Positions 1 through 6,786 of a stretch of 8,366 bases of DNA are shown here, in pieces; the stretch's first letter is position 1; each line of letters begins with the position of its first letter. The notes beneath the pieces were generated by a model. It was not told the DNA's origin, searched no databases, and saw nothing but the letters and a program-made list of their open reading frames with translations. Both the position numbers and the translations under genes were made by a program. The DNA is taken from positions 1 to 8,366 of the forward strand of contig JBBSTY010000160.1 in the NCBI GenBank assembly GCA_038235385.1. Direction: 5' to 3'. The stretch comes from JBBSTY01 sp038235385 (GTDB lineage Bacteria; Actinomycetota; Acidimicrobiia; Acidimicrobiales; Acidimicrobilacustridaceae).

Positions 1-455
1 AGCGCGGCGACCGCATGGCGATGGCGGCGTCGGTCGAGCTCCGGCCTCCGTTCCTGGACCACCACCTGGTCGAGCTCGCGTTCTCTCTCCCGACCGACAT
101 GCTGGTTCGGGGGCGGCAGACCAAGTGGGTCCTCAAGGAGGTCGCCCGGCGGCACCTGCCCGATCATCTGGTCGACCGGCGCAAGGTTGGCTTCCGGGTG
201 CCGTTGGACCGGTGGTTCCGTGGCCACCTGCGTGACCTCACCCGGGATCGGTTGCTCTCGCCCGATTCGTTCGTCGGTCAGACCCTCGATCGGGTCGCCG
301 TCGCCGATTTGGTCGATGCGCACGAGTCCGGCCGGCGCGACGAGTCGATCCGCATCTGGACCCTCCTCTCACTCGAGACGTGGCACGACGTGTTCTTCGC
401 ACCTGCGGCCGGTTCGAGTGCCGGCAACGCCATCGTGCGCGAGGTGCCTGCGTGA
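1..455 (+). CDS. asnB: Asparagine synthase-like amidotransferase, C-terminal fragment (cut by window edge)
   Basis: Only the last 150 codons are visible. The frame is open to the left edge and the first in-frame ATG (15) lies inside a conserved motif, so it is not the true start. Residue numbers here count from the codon at position 3. The signature near the start (MAASVELRPPFLDH, about 7-20) matches the 'MA.S.E.R.PFLD' block of the AsnB synthetase domain. K41 in TKWVLKEVA and the block KVGFRVP (61-67) match the conserved lysine and 'K.GF..P' element near the end of this family. The full-length family adds an N-terminal glutaminase domain, which would lie outside the window. The known reaction is ATP-dependent transfer of glutamine-derived ammonia to a carboxylate. 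In polysaccharide loci such enzymes are often thought to amidate a sugar uronate rather than make free asparagine; that role is inferred from context. Its stop overlaps the GTG of the next gene by four bases (GTGA). Confidence 0.85.
   Translation, partial: RGDRMAMAASVELRPPFLDHHLVELAFSLPTDMLVRGRQTKWVLKEVARRHLPDHLVDRRKVGFRVPLDRWFRGHLRDLTRDRLLSPDSFVGQTLDRVAVADLVDAHESGRRDESIRIWTLLSLETWHDVFFAPAAGSSAGNAIVREVPA
441..446 (+). promoter_or_regulatory. Ribosome binding site deciding the GTG start of the family 2 glycosyltransferase
   Basis: GAGGTG lies five bases before the GTG at 452. It supports that start over the in-frame ATG at 380, which would add 24 Arg/Cys-rich residues antiparallel to nothing conserved and buried inside the asparagine synthase-like gene. 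Confidence 0.65.
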
Positions 456-1522
456 GTCGTCGACGTGCCGCCGAGCCGCTGCGCCGCCGCCCCACCGTCT
501 CGGTGATCGTGCCCTGCTACAACTACGGCCACTACCTCCCGTTGGCGGTGCAGAGCGCCCTCGATCAACCCGGTGTCGACGTCGACGTCGTGGTGATCGA
601 TGACGCCTCGCCGGATGGGAGCGCCGCTGTCGGAGCCTCGCTCGCCGCATCAGACCATCGGATCCGCTTCGTCGCCCACGAGCGCAACCGGGGTCACATC
701 GCCACCTACAACGAGGGTCTCGGGATGGTCGACGGGGACTACCTCGTGCTGCTGTCAGCGGATGATGCCTTGGCTCCCGGGTCGCTCGAGCGGTCCTGCG
801 CGTTGCTGGATCGGCACCCGGAGGTGGGTTTCGTCTTCGGCCACCCGCTGCTGTTCGTGGATGAGGTGCCCGAGCCCGATCTCGAGGTCCGCAGCTGGAC
901 GGTCTGGTCCGGGCAGGAGTGGATCGCCCGTCGCTACCGCAGCGGCCGGAACTGCATCCTGTGCCCCGAGGTGGTGATGCGACGGTCGGTGCAGCAACGG
1001 ATCGGTGGGTTCGACGCCGACCACCCCCACGCGGGCGACCTGCAGCTCTGGCTGCGGGCCGCGTCGGTCGCGGATGTCGGGCGGGTCAACGGTTCGACGC
1101 AGGGCTTCTACCGCGTGCACGACCAGAGCATGCAGCACACGGTGTACGCCAGCTGCCTGCAGGACATCCGAGAGCGCCTGGCCGCCTTCACCTCGGTCGC
1201 TGCCACCTCACCCGGCCCGATCGCCGGCATCGACGAGCACCTCGCGACGGTGCGTCGCGCCCTGGCCATCGCCGCACTCGACCACATCTGCGAGGTGTAC
1301 GACCGCGGCACGCAGGCGAGTGAACCCGTCGAGCAGTACCTCGACTTCGCTCGCTCCACGTGGCCGGGGGCGCCGGCCTCGTCCAGCTGGCGAGCCGTCG
1401 AGGCGCGACGACAACGGGCGGGTGACCCCGGCCGGGGCCGCCTCCTCACGCCGCTCGCTCGCGCGAGGTGGGATGTGGCCAACCACCTGCGGTGGCGCCG
1501 CTGGCGCTGGAGCGGGCTGTGA
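452..1522 (+). CDS. Glycosyltransferase family 2
   Basis: This 356-residue protein probably transfers a sugar from a nucleotide donor to the growing lipid-linked repeat unit at the cytoplasmic face of the membrane. The GT-A fold is clear: VSVIVPCYNYGHYL (16-29) is the first beta strand and nucleotide-binding loop, VVVIDDASPDGS (46-57) carries the conserved DD, and SADDA (102-106, D104/D105) occupies the metal-binding DXD position. The block GDLQLWLRAA, with D196, matches the 'ED.DLW.R' region that supplies the catalytic base in many GT2 enzymes. No membrane segment is seen. The C-terminus is rich in Trp and Arg (last 12 residues HLRWRRWRWSGL) and could bind membrane phospholipid. GTG at 452 was chosen for its GAGGTG site and its four-base overlap with the previous stop. 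Its own stop overlaps the next start in the same way. Donor and acceptor cannot be read from the sequence. Confidence 0.9.
   Translation: MSRRRAAEPLRRRPTVSVIVPCYNYGHYLPLAVQSALDQPGVDVDVVVIDDASPDGSAAVGASLAASDHRIRFVAHERNRGHIATYNEGLGMVDGDYLVLLSADDALAPGSLERSCALLDRHPEVGFVFGHPLLFVDEVPEPDLEVRSWTVWSGQEWIARRYRSGRNCILCPEVVMRRSVQQRIGGFDADHPHAGDLQLWLRAASVADVGRVNGSTQGFYRVHDQSMQHTVYASCLQDIRERLAAFTSVAATSPGPIAGIDEHLATVRRALAIAALDHICEVYDRGTQASEPVEQYLDFARSTWPGAPASSSWRAVEARRQRAGDPGRGRLLTPLARARWDVANHLRWRRWRWSGL
1509..1512 (+). promoter_or_regulatory. Ribosome binding site deciding the GTG start of the flippase
   Basis: GGAG lies six bases before GTG 1519, inside the last codons of the glycosyltransferase. It supports GTG 1519 over the in-frame ATG at 1468, which would add 17 residues of overlap with no family match. 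Confidence 0.55.
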
Positions 1523-3054
1523 CGGCCACGGCCAGGGGAGGGTCGCTCCGCTCCAGGATCGGCCGCGGCGCGGCGTGGTCGACCTTGGACGTCGGGATCA
1601 CCCGAGTCGGACAGTTCGTGCTCGGTGTCGTCGTTGCCCGACTGCTGGCGCCCGATGACTTCGGCGTGTTCGCCGTTGCACTCGTCGTTCATGCCGTGCT
1701 GATCAACGTCAGCGAGCTGGGCGCGAGCGTGGCGCTGATCCGTGACGACGAGGCAACCATCGCGGACAGCGTGTCGACGGTCGTCACGATCTCGCTCGCG
1801 TCGAGCGGGGCGCTCGGACTCCTCATGGTCGTCGCCGCGCCCGTGCTCGCCGAGCTGCTCGGGTCGAGCGAGGCCACCGACGTCATCCGGGTGATGGCCA
1901 TCAGCCTCCCCCTCGCGGGCCTCACCGCCGTGCCCTCGGCGCTGTTGAGACGGTCGTTTCGCATGGACCGGCTCTTCGTCGCGAACGTCGCCAACACACT
2001 GGTGACGGCGGTCGTCGTCATCGCCCTCGCTCGAGCCGGCTTCGGTCCGCTGGCGCTCGCGTGGTCGTGGGTCGCCGGGCAACTGGCTGCGACCCTGCTG
2101 CTGCTCACCTATGGGCCCGGGCGGGTCCTGCCAGGGTGGCGTCGGACGCAGGCCAGGCGCGTCCTTCGCTTCGGCCTGCCGCTCGCGGGGGCGAGCGTGA
2201 TCTCGTTCCTCGTCCTCAACGTCGACTTCGTCGTCGTCGGCCGCGTGGCCGGGGCGACGGCGCTCGGTCTGTACGTCCTGGCGTTCAACATCTCGGGATG
2301 GCCGGTCACCGTGTTCGGAACGGTGATCAGGAGCGTGTCGCTGCCCGGCTTCGCCCAGCTCCGGCTGGACGGTCGCGTGATGCCCGAGCAGTTCCTGAGG
2401 GCAGTCCGTCTCGTCGCGCGGATCACCTTCCCCGTGTGCCTGCTCCTCGGGGCGCTCGCCGTGCCCCTCGTGGAGGCCGTGTACGGCGACCGCTGGAGCG
2501 ACGCGTCACCCGCCCTGGTAGGTCTCTCCATCATGGGTGCGGTTCGGATCCTCACCGAGCTCTCGAGCGACTACCTCATCGCGCTCGGACGAACCCGCTT
2601 GGTGCTCGTGCTGCAGGTGCCGTGGCTCCTCGCGTTGACGGTCGGACTCGTCATCGGCGTGAACCGCAGCGGGATCGCCGGGGCCGGGGCCGCGCAGGCG
2701 GTCGTCGCAGGAGGCTTCGTGCTGCCCATCTACCTCGTCGCACTCGCTCGCAGCGGCGTCCCGGCCCTGGGGTTCGTCCGGGCCTTCGCCCCGGAGGTGG
2801 TCTGGTCCCTGTCCGCCGCCGGTGCCGCCGTCGTTGTCTCCCGCCAGGTCTCGGATCCGTTCGTCGCATGCGCGGCTGGCGGCGCTGCCGGCGTGGCCGT
2901 GATCGCCGTTGTGAACCACCGGTCGATCGCGTCCGGCGCCCGGTACCTGATGGCCGCCCGCCGGGGCCACCCCGTGGATCCGACGGACGCGACGGTCGTC
3001 GCGCCGGCGACCTCGGACCAACCCGGCCAACTCGTCACAATTGGAGAACCCTGA
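1519..3054 (+). CDS. Wzx-type oligosaccharide flippase (polysaccharide biosynthesis protein, WzxC-like)
   Basis: This 511-residue integral membrane protein is predicted to flip undecaprenyl-diphosphate-linked repeat units from the cytoplasmic to the outer face of the membrane. The hydrophobic profile shows a dozen or more membrane-spanning stretches across residues 20-480, as in the MATE/MOP flippase superfamily. Family-typical blocks are the amphipathic N-terminus followed by ARLLAPDDFG (40-49), the LRRSFRMD element (143-150), and the start of the second half around RRVLRFGLPLAGASVISFL, followed by a 'NVDFVVVGR' segment. The length is normal for WzxC-like proteins. The last 45 or so residues are polar, contain no membrane segment and probably form a cytoplasmic tail. 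The start is GTG 1519, overlapping the upstream stop by four bases. The stop TGA shares its A with the ATG of the next gene. The transported sugar is unknown. Assignment to the superfamily is secure, and the role is supported by the surrounding genes. Confidence 0.9.
   Translation: MTATARGGSLRSRIGRGAAWSTLDVGITRVGQFVLGVVVARLLAPDDFGVFAVALVVHAVLINVSELGASVALIRDDEATIADSVSTVVTISLASSGALGLLMVVAAPVLAELLGSSEATDVIRVMAISLPLAGLTAVPSALLRRSFRMDRLFVANVANTLVTAVVVIALARAGFGPLALAWSWVAGQLAATLLLLTYGPGRVLPGWRRTQARRVLRFGLPLAGASVISFLVLNVDFVVVGRVAGATALGLYVLAFNISGWPVTVFGTVIRSVSLPGFAQLRLDGRVMPEQFLRAVRLVARITFPVCLLLGALAVPLVEAVYGDRWSDASPALVGLSIMGAVRILTELSSDYLIALGRTRLVLVLQVPWLLALTVGLVIGVNRSGIAGAGAAQAVVAGGFVLPIYLVALARSGVPALGFVRAFAPEVVWSLSAAGAAVVVSRQVSDPFVACAAGGAAGVAVIAVVNHRSIASGARYLMAARRGHPVDPTDATVVAPATSDQPGQLVTIGEP
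3043..3046 (+). promoter_or_regulatory. Ribosome binding site deciding the ATG start of the WsaF-like glycosyltransferase
   Basis: GGAG lies seven bases before ATG 3054. The reading frame is open for almost a kilobase upstream, so this site, together with the TGATG junction, fixes the start. Confidence 0.7.
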
Positions 3055-4352
3055 TGACTGCTATCGCTGATCCCGCCGGCCCTCCACGCCCCGGTGGCCG
3101 GGATTCGTTCGCAGGGCGCATCGGAACGGTCGGACGTCGCTCGCGAGAGGTCGTCGACGTGGTTCAGCGGGACGGCGTCCGCCGCATCGCCGGTCGGGTG
3201 CTGGCGCGTGGTGCGGAGCAACTGCTCGCCGGCACCGATCCCTTCGATCTGGCGGCGCGGCACGACGACATCGTGGCGCCGACGACGGTCATCCCGTACG
3301 ACTGGTCGCCGGCACATTCGGGGCCCCTGCGTATCAACTGGGTGACGAACCCGATCGGCGAGAGCTCCGGCGGCATGAGCACGCTGATGCGGACCATCGC
3401 CCTGTTGGAGGATCGCGGTCACGACTGCCACATCTACGTCCTGTACAAGGGCATCCGGCGGGACCTCGAGCGTGACCGGCAGATCGCCGCGCAGCGGTTC
3501 CCGAACGTCCGGGCACCCATCGACGACCTGTCGGTCGAGATGCGTCCGGCCGACGCCGCGTTCGCAACGGCGTGGCCCACCGCCTTCGCCCTGCGCGCTT
3601 CGTCGAGTCCCGCCGTGCCCTTCTACCTGGTGCAGGACTTCGAGCCGTCCTTCTACGCGGTCAGCACCAACTCGGTCCTCGCGGAGGACACCTATCGGTT
3701 CGGCTTCCACGGGATCACGGCTGGCCGCTGGTTGGCCCACAAGTTGTGGCACGACTACCGGATGACCTGTGACTCGTTCGACCTCGGTGTGGACCTGTCG
3801 TGCTACGAGTTCCGCGAGACCGGCAGACGAGAGGGCGTCGTCTTCTACGCTCGGCCCGACACGCCCCGCCGCGGCTACGAGTTGGGCGTCCTGGCGCTGG
3901 AGCTGTTCGCTCGACGGCATCCCGAGATGACGGTCCACCTCATCGGCCAGGACGTGGCCCCGCGCCGTGCGGCGTTCCGCTACGTCAACCACGGCCACCT
4001 CCCACCCGAGGGTCTTGCCGAGGTCTACAACCAGTGCGCGGCGGGTCTGGTGCTCTCGCTCACGAACATCTCGCTCCTCCCGGCCGAGCTCATGGCCACC
4101 GGTTGCATCCCGGTGCTGAACGACGCCGACAACACGCGCGATTCCTTCGACAACCGCCATGCGCAGTTCGCGGCGACGGATCCCGTCTCGCTGGCCGAGG
4201 CGCTCTGTGCGGTCGTCGAGGAACCCAATGCGGACGTGCGGCGCCGGCATGCCGCCGCCAGCGTCGGCGACCTCGGCTGGGAGCGTGCCGGCGATCAGCT
4301 CGAGTCGGGGATCCGCCGCGGCTTGGCGCTCTGGGAGCGGACCCGCGCCTGA
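3054..4352 (+). CDS. WsaF-like GT4 glycosyltransferase (putative rhamnosyltransferase type)
   Basis: This is a 432-residue cytoplasmic GT-B enzyme. After a charged N-terminal region of about 90 residues, the first Rossmann domain starts at RINWVTNPIGESSGGMSTLM (93-112), whose SSGGM loop is typical of GT4 donor/acceptor clefts. The block YLVQDFEPSFYAVST (191-205) is the hallmark I associate with the WsaF group, named after the S-layer glycan rhamnosyltransferase of Geobacillus. The C-terminal domain begins around VVFYARPDTPRRG (262-274) and contains NISLLPAELMATGCIPVL (338-355), where E345 matches the conserved GT4 glutamate that contacts the nucleotide-sugar. Transfer of rhamnose is a family-based suggestion only; specificity may differ. 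ATG 3054 was chosen because a GGAG site precedes it and its A is the last base of the flippase stop. It is the last gene of the + operon, and its final 58 bases overlap the convergent polymerase gene on the other strand. Confidence 0.85.
   Translation: MTAIADPAGPPRPGGRDSFAGRIGTVGRRSREVVDVVQRDGVRRIAGRVLARGAEQLLAGTDPFDLAARHDDIVAPTTVIPYDWSPAHSGPLRINWVTNPIGESSGGMSTLMRTIALLEDRGHDCHIYVLYKGIRRDLERDRQIAAQRFPNVRAPIDDLSVEMRPADAAFATAWPTAFALRASSSPAVPFYLVQDFEPSFYAVSTNSVLAEDTYRFGFHGITAGRWLAHKLWHDYRMTCDSFDLGVDLSCYEFRETGRREGVVFYARPDTPRRGYELGVLALELFARRHPEMTVHLIGQDVAPRRAAFRYVNHGHLPPEGLAEVYNQCAAGLVLSLTNISLLPAELMATGCIPVLNDADNTRDSFDNRHAQFAATDPVSLAEALCAVVEEPNADVRRRHAAASVGDLGWERAGDQLESGIRRGLALWERTRA
4295..4352. other. 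Antisense overlap of two convergent genes
   Basis: The last 58 bases of the WsaF-like transferase (+, stop 4350-4352) and of the O-antigen ligase-family gene (-, stop 4297-4295) occupy the same DNA on opposite strands. Both ends look authentic: the + side encodes the C-terminal helix of the transferase, and the - side encodes the polar tail after the last membrane segment. No GC-rich hairpin followed by a T-run was seen in or near the junction. Confidence 0.85.
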
Positions 4353-5716
4353 GGGATCGGTCCGGGCTCGCCGTTCGGGGTGGCTGAGGCGACGTCGGCA
4401 CCGGTCAGCCTCCACAACGCGCCCGTGCAGCCGGCGAGCAGCAGGACGATGAGCATCGCCATGGAGAAGCTCATCATGTCCGCCGTGGCGAAGATGACCA
4501 TCACCGCGATGAAGATGCCGGTGAGTGCCCGGGCCAGGCTGCGCGTCTCGACATCGGGCGCGCGGCGTCGGACCGTGACCGACAGCGAGATCAGCAGGAG
4601 GAAGAACCCGAGCACCACGACGAGGCCGACCACCCCGATCTCGGTGGCGACGTAGAGGTACTGGTTGTCGAAGATCTGTCCCGTCGCGGGCTGCAACGTG
4701 TTGTAGCCACGGCCGAACCAGGGATGCTCGAGGATGTAGGCGCCGGCCGTGTCGTAGCGGCTCGTGCGACCCGTGGTGCTCTCGTCGTTGCCGACGTTGA
4801 CGAAGAGGTCGATCAAGCCGGCGACCAGTCCCGGGATGACGGCACGGATGGCGCCCACCAGGGCCATGGCGCCGACCACCACACCGATCCGACGCCGCCA
4901 GCTCCAGTCGAGCGCGAGGACCGTCATCCCGATCGCCGCAGCGATGATCCCGGTGCGCGAGAGGGTCATGGGGAGGACGATCCCGATGAGCGCCACTTCG
5001 ATGCCGGCGATGACCCGCCGTCGTCGTGTTCCACCGGTCATCGCCAGGTGGACGGCCAACGGGAGGGTGATCCCGAGAACCGACCCGAGCTCGATGGGAT
5101 GGAGCGCGGTGGATTGGACGCGGAGGAAGAGGAGGCGTTGCTGATCGGGGAGGACGAGGTTCCGGCTCAGGCCCGGGATCGACAGCGCCTGGGCCGGGTT
5201 GAACCCGGTCGCGAACTCGATGACGCCGAGGATGCTCACGATGGCGACGCCGTGGACGAGACGGCGGATGAGTGCATGGATCCGTGCAACGGAGTCCACA
5301 CCGTCCGCCGCGACGAGGGCCACGCCGCCGAGCGACCCGAGGAAGAGCACGCCGCGGATGGCTCCCGTCAGCTCCTGCGGTCCCAGGGGTCGGCCGACCA
5401 GCGTGATCACGCTCGCCATGACCACAGCCAGGATCAGCACGAAGGCGACGTGCAGGGGCTGGGTACGTCGCGCGGGACGCAGTCGGGTTCCGATGGTCGC
5501 CAGGCCCCACCACAGGAGAAGCCCCAGTGCGATCACGTTGGCCGGGGTCCCGGCCGCCCCGAGCGGAGCGAAGATGAGCGGCGAGGGGATGAGCAGGGCC
5601 GCGAACATCGCCACGGTGAGCGCGGCGGTGGCGTCACGAGGTCGGCGTCGCGCCATCCAGGGCACCGGCCGCTCGGCAGTCATCAGGGACGTGCCACCGT
5701 GCCGCTCCAGGGTCAC
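4295..5716 (-). CDS. O-antigen ligase/polymerase (Wzy/WaaL) family membrane protein
   Basis: This 473-residue polytopic membrane protein is probably the polymerase that joins flipped repeat units on the outer face of the membrane. It has about ten to twelve hydrophobic segments. A large extracytoplasmic loop follows the segment ending near residue 300, and then comes the signature ILEHPWFGRGYNT (H331, G335, G337) and FDNQYLYVATEIGVVGL (349-365). These match the 'hPlfG.G...' and '.N.yL...e.G..G' blocks of the O-antigen ligase domain. Arginines in the outer loops, such as that in SRTG, fit the catalytic pattern of the family. The start is GTG 5716, whose TG forms part of the preceding gene's stop (GTGA); ATG 5683, 11 codons in, is a possible alternative because the Shine-Dalgarno match (GAGG, ten bases before GTG) is weak. 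The final 35 or so residues are polar and overlap the convergent gene. Ligase and polymerase functions cannot be separated by sequence alone; the neighbouring Wzx- and Wzz-like genes favour polymerase. Confidence 0.87.
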   Translation of the reverse strand: MTLERHGGTSLMTAERPVPWMARRRPRDATAALTVAMFAALLIPSPLIFAPLGAAGTPANVIALGLLLWWGLATIGTRLRPARRTQPLHVAFVLILAVVMASVITLVGRPLGPQELTGAIRGVLFLGSLGGVALVAADGVDSVARIHALIRRLVHGVAIVSILGVIEFATGFNPAQALSIPGLSRNLVLPDQQRLLFLRVQSTALHPIELGSVLGITLPLAVHLAMTGGTRRRRVIAGIEVALIGIVLPMTLSRTGIIAAAIGMTVLALDWSWRRRIGVVVGAMALVGAIRAVIPGLVAGLIDLFVNVGNDESTTGRTSRYDTAGAYILEHPWFGRGYNTLQPATGQIFDNQYLYVATEIGVVGLVVVLGFFLLLISLSVTVRRRAPDVETRSLARALTGIFIAVMVIFATADMMSFSMAMLIVLLLAGCTGALWRLTGADVASATPNGEPGPIPQARVRSQSAKPRRIPDSS

Positions 5717-6786
5717 CGTCCGATGGCCTCGCCCAGGCCCGGGAACGCCTCCGGTCGATGCTTCAGGAGCACGTTCACCGCTCGGCGGCGCAGTTCGATC
5801 TGGCGTCGTTCGAACGCGGCGCCCGTTCCCTTGCGCACGCGTCGATCTCCCGAGGTGGTCTGGACGCTGCGCTCCTGCTCGATCAGGTCCTCGTCGAGGT
5901 CGTCCTCGTCGAGGTCGTCCTCGTCGATCGTGCCGTCCTCACCGTCGCGACGCGTGGCCTCGAGCGGTCGTGGGAGATCGACGACCCGGCCGTCGGTGTC
6001 GTCCCGGTCGTCGTCCCGGTCATCCCGGTCGTCCCGGTCGTCGTCCCCGTCGGTGCTCGTCAGACGCTCGTCCCGATCAGCGTTCGTGCGATCCGCTCGG
6101 TCCGATGGCTCGCCGGGTGCCTCCTCGTCCTCGCTCCGATGGTGCCGGTCGCCGCGGCGACGAACGGCCGTCCAGGAATCGAAGGCGAAGGAGCATCCCA
6201 AGGCGAGCACCAGTCCGAGCGCTCCCGTGACGATGAGCACGCCGACGCGAGATCCCGATTGCTCGACCGCTCCCTGCGGCACGACCAGATCGACGACGGA
6301 GATCCAGGTCGATTGCGGAGCGCCGACTGCCTCCTGGCGGGCCCGGACCTCGTTGGCGACCTCATCGACCAGGATCCGGTACGAGCCGAGCGCAGCATCG
6401 GGCGTCGCCGCGTTCGTCGTCAGGCTGAGGGTGGGGGTCTGGTTGGCGGGCGATCCTTGTGCCTCGCGCGCCGAGGTCTCGACCGTGAAGGATCCGCTGC
6501 CGCCGGCCGAGGCGAACTGGTCGGCGAACGCGGGGCTCTCGGTTGCCTGTCCCATCAGCAGCGCGAACTGGTTCATCGAGTAGTCCGCGCTCTGCCAGGG
6601 ATTGACCGATGACGCCGTCGTCCCGGCGCCGTCGGCCTGGCGCAGGAACACGATGCGCCCGTCGGCTCGATAGGTGGGTGCGATGGAACGGGCGAGGAAC
6701 AAGCCCAACCCGGCGAAGACCAGGAGGATCGGGATGCAGATGTACCAGCGTCGCCACAGGACCTGGAGCGATGACCACAGCTCCAT
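5713..6786 (-). CDS. Wzz-like polysaccharide chain-length determinant with acidic repeat tail
   Basis: This 357-residue protein has the architecture of a polysaccharide co-polymerase: a short N-terminal cytoplasmic stretch, a first membrane helix (about 15-33, YICIPILLVFAGLGLFLAR), an extracytoplasmic domain of about 147 residues, and a second helix (about 181-202). The block APTYRADGRIVFL just after helix 1 is typical of Wzz/CapA-type proteins. The role would be to set polymer length by acting on the polymerase encoded immediately downstream. After helix 2 comes an unusual tail of about 150 residues dominated by Asp, Glu and Arg, with DDR repeats (about 246-263) and DEDDL repeats (about 288-302), then a basic C-terminal segment. 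There is no Walker A motif and no BY-kinase domain. ATG 6786 was chosen because it begins at helix 1 and shares its A with the preceding stop (TGATG); the frame continues open upstream, but that extension lies antisense-free within the methyltransferase gene in another frame and resembles no protein. Sequence identity of this family is low, so the assignment rests mainly on topology and context. Confidence 0.8.
   Translation of the reverse strand: MELWSSLQVLWRRWYICIPILLVFAGLGLFLARSIAPTYRADGRIVFLRQADGAGTTASSVNPWQSADYSMNQFALLMGQATESPAFADQFASAGGSGSFTVETSAREAQGSPANQTPTLSLTTNAATPDAALGSYRILVDEVANEVRARQEAVGAPQSTWISVVDLVVPQGAVEQSGSRVGVLIVTGALGLVLALGCSFAFDSWTAVRRRGDRHHRSEDEEAPGEPSDRADRTNADRDERLTSTDGDDDRDDRDDRDDDRDDTDGRVVDLPRPLEATRRDGEDGTIDEDDLDEDDLDEDLIEQERSVQTTSGDRRVRKGTGAAFERRQIELRRRAVNVLLKHRPEAFPGLGEAIGR
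5881..5925 (-). repeat. Three tandem 15-base units encoding DEDDL in the Wzz-like tail
   Basis: Units at 5896-5910 and 5911-5925 are identical (+ strand gaggtcgtcctcgtc). The unit at 5881-5895 is a diverged copy. Read on the - strand they encode DEDDL, DEDDL and DEDLI, in frame with the gene. Exact repetition at the DNA level suggests recent duplication, such as by slipped-strand replication. Confidence 0.9.
5999..6052 (-). repeat. Imperfect 9- and 12-base repeats encoding DDR units in the Wzz-like tail
   Basis: The + strand carries four copies of a tcccggtc core spaced 9 or 12 bases apart, always a multiple of three. On the - strand they encode an 18-residue stretch of DDR and DDDR units. 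The reading frame is kept whatever the copy number. Confidence 0.85.

Noticed and set aside
1108..2082. A 324-codon open frame on the - strand
   Set aside because: It is antisense to the glycosyltransferase and flippase, with an Arg/His/Asp/Gly-rich composition and no family resemblance.
2061..3053. Upstream extension of the WsaF-like frame by 331 codons
   Set aside because: It lies inside the flippase gene in another frame, with Arg-rich shadow composition. ATG 3054 has a good ribosome binding site.
2730..5513. A 927-codon open frame on the - strand
   Set aside because: It crosses the flippase, the WsaF-like gene and much of the polymerase gene, and is made mostly of Arg, Pro, Gly and His without any recognisable motif. 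It is a GC-rich shadow.
5881..6052. Tandem repeats considered as a CRISPR array
   Set aside because: Units are 9-15 bases, directly adjacent with no spacers, and read in frame inside a coding gene.
4724..6583. A 619-codon open frame on the + strand
   Set aside because: It runs antisense to the polymerase-family and Wzz-like genes. Its translation is charged, low in complexity and has no domain, while the - strand frames show clear membrane proteins. Long shadow frames are expected in very GC-rich DNA.
5758..6612. A 284-codon open frame on the + strand opposite the Wzz-like gene, with a Val-rich repeat stretch
   Set aside because: The hydrophobic VVP/VVL runs are simply the antisense reading of the DDR and DEDDL repeats. 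No other support.
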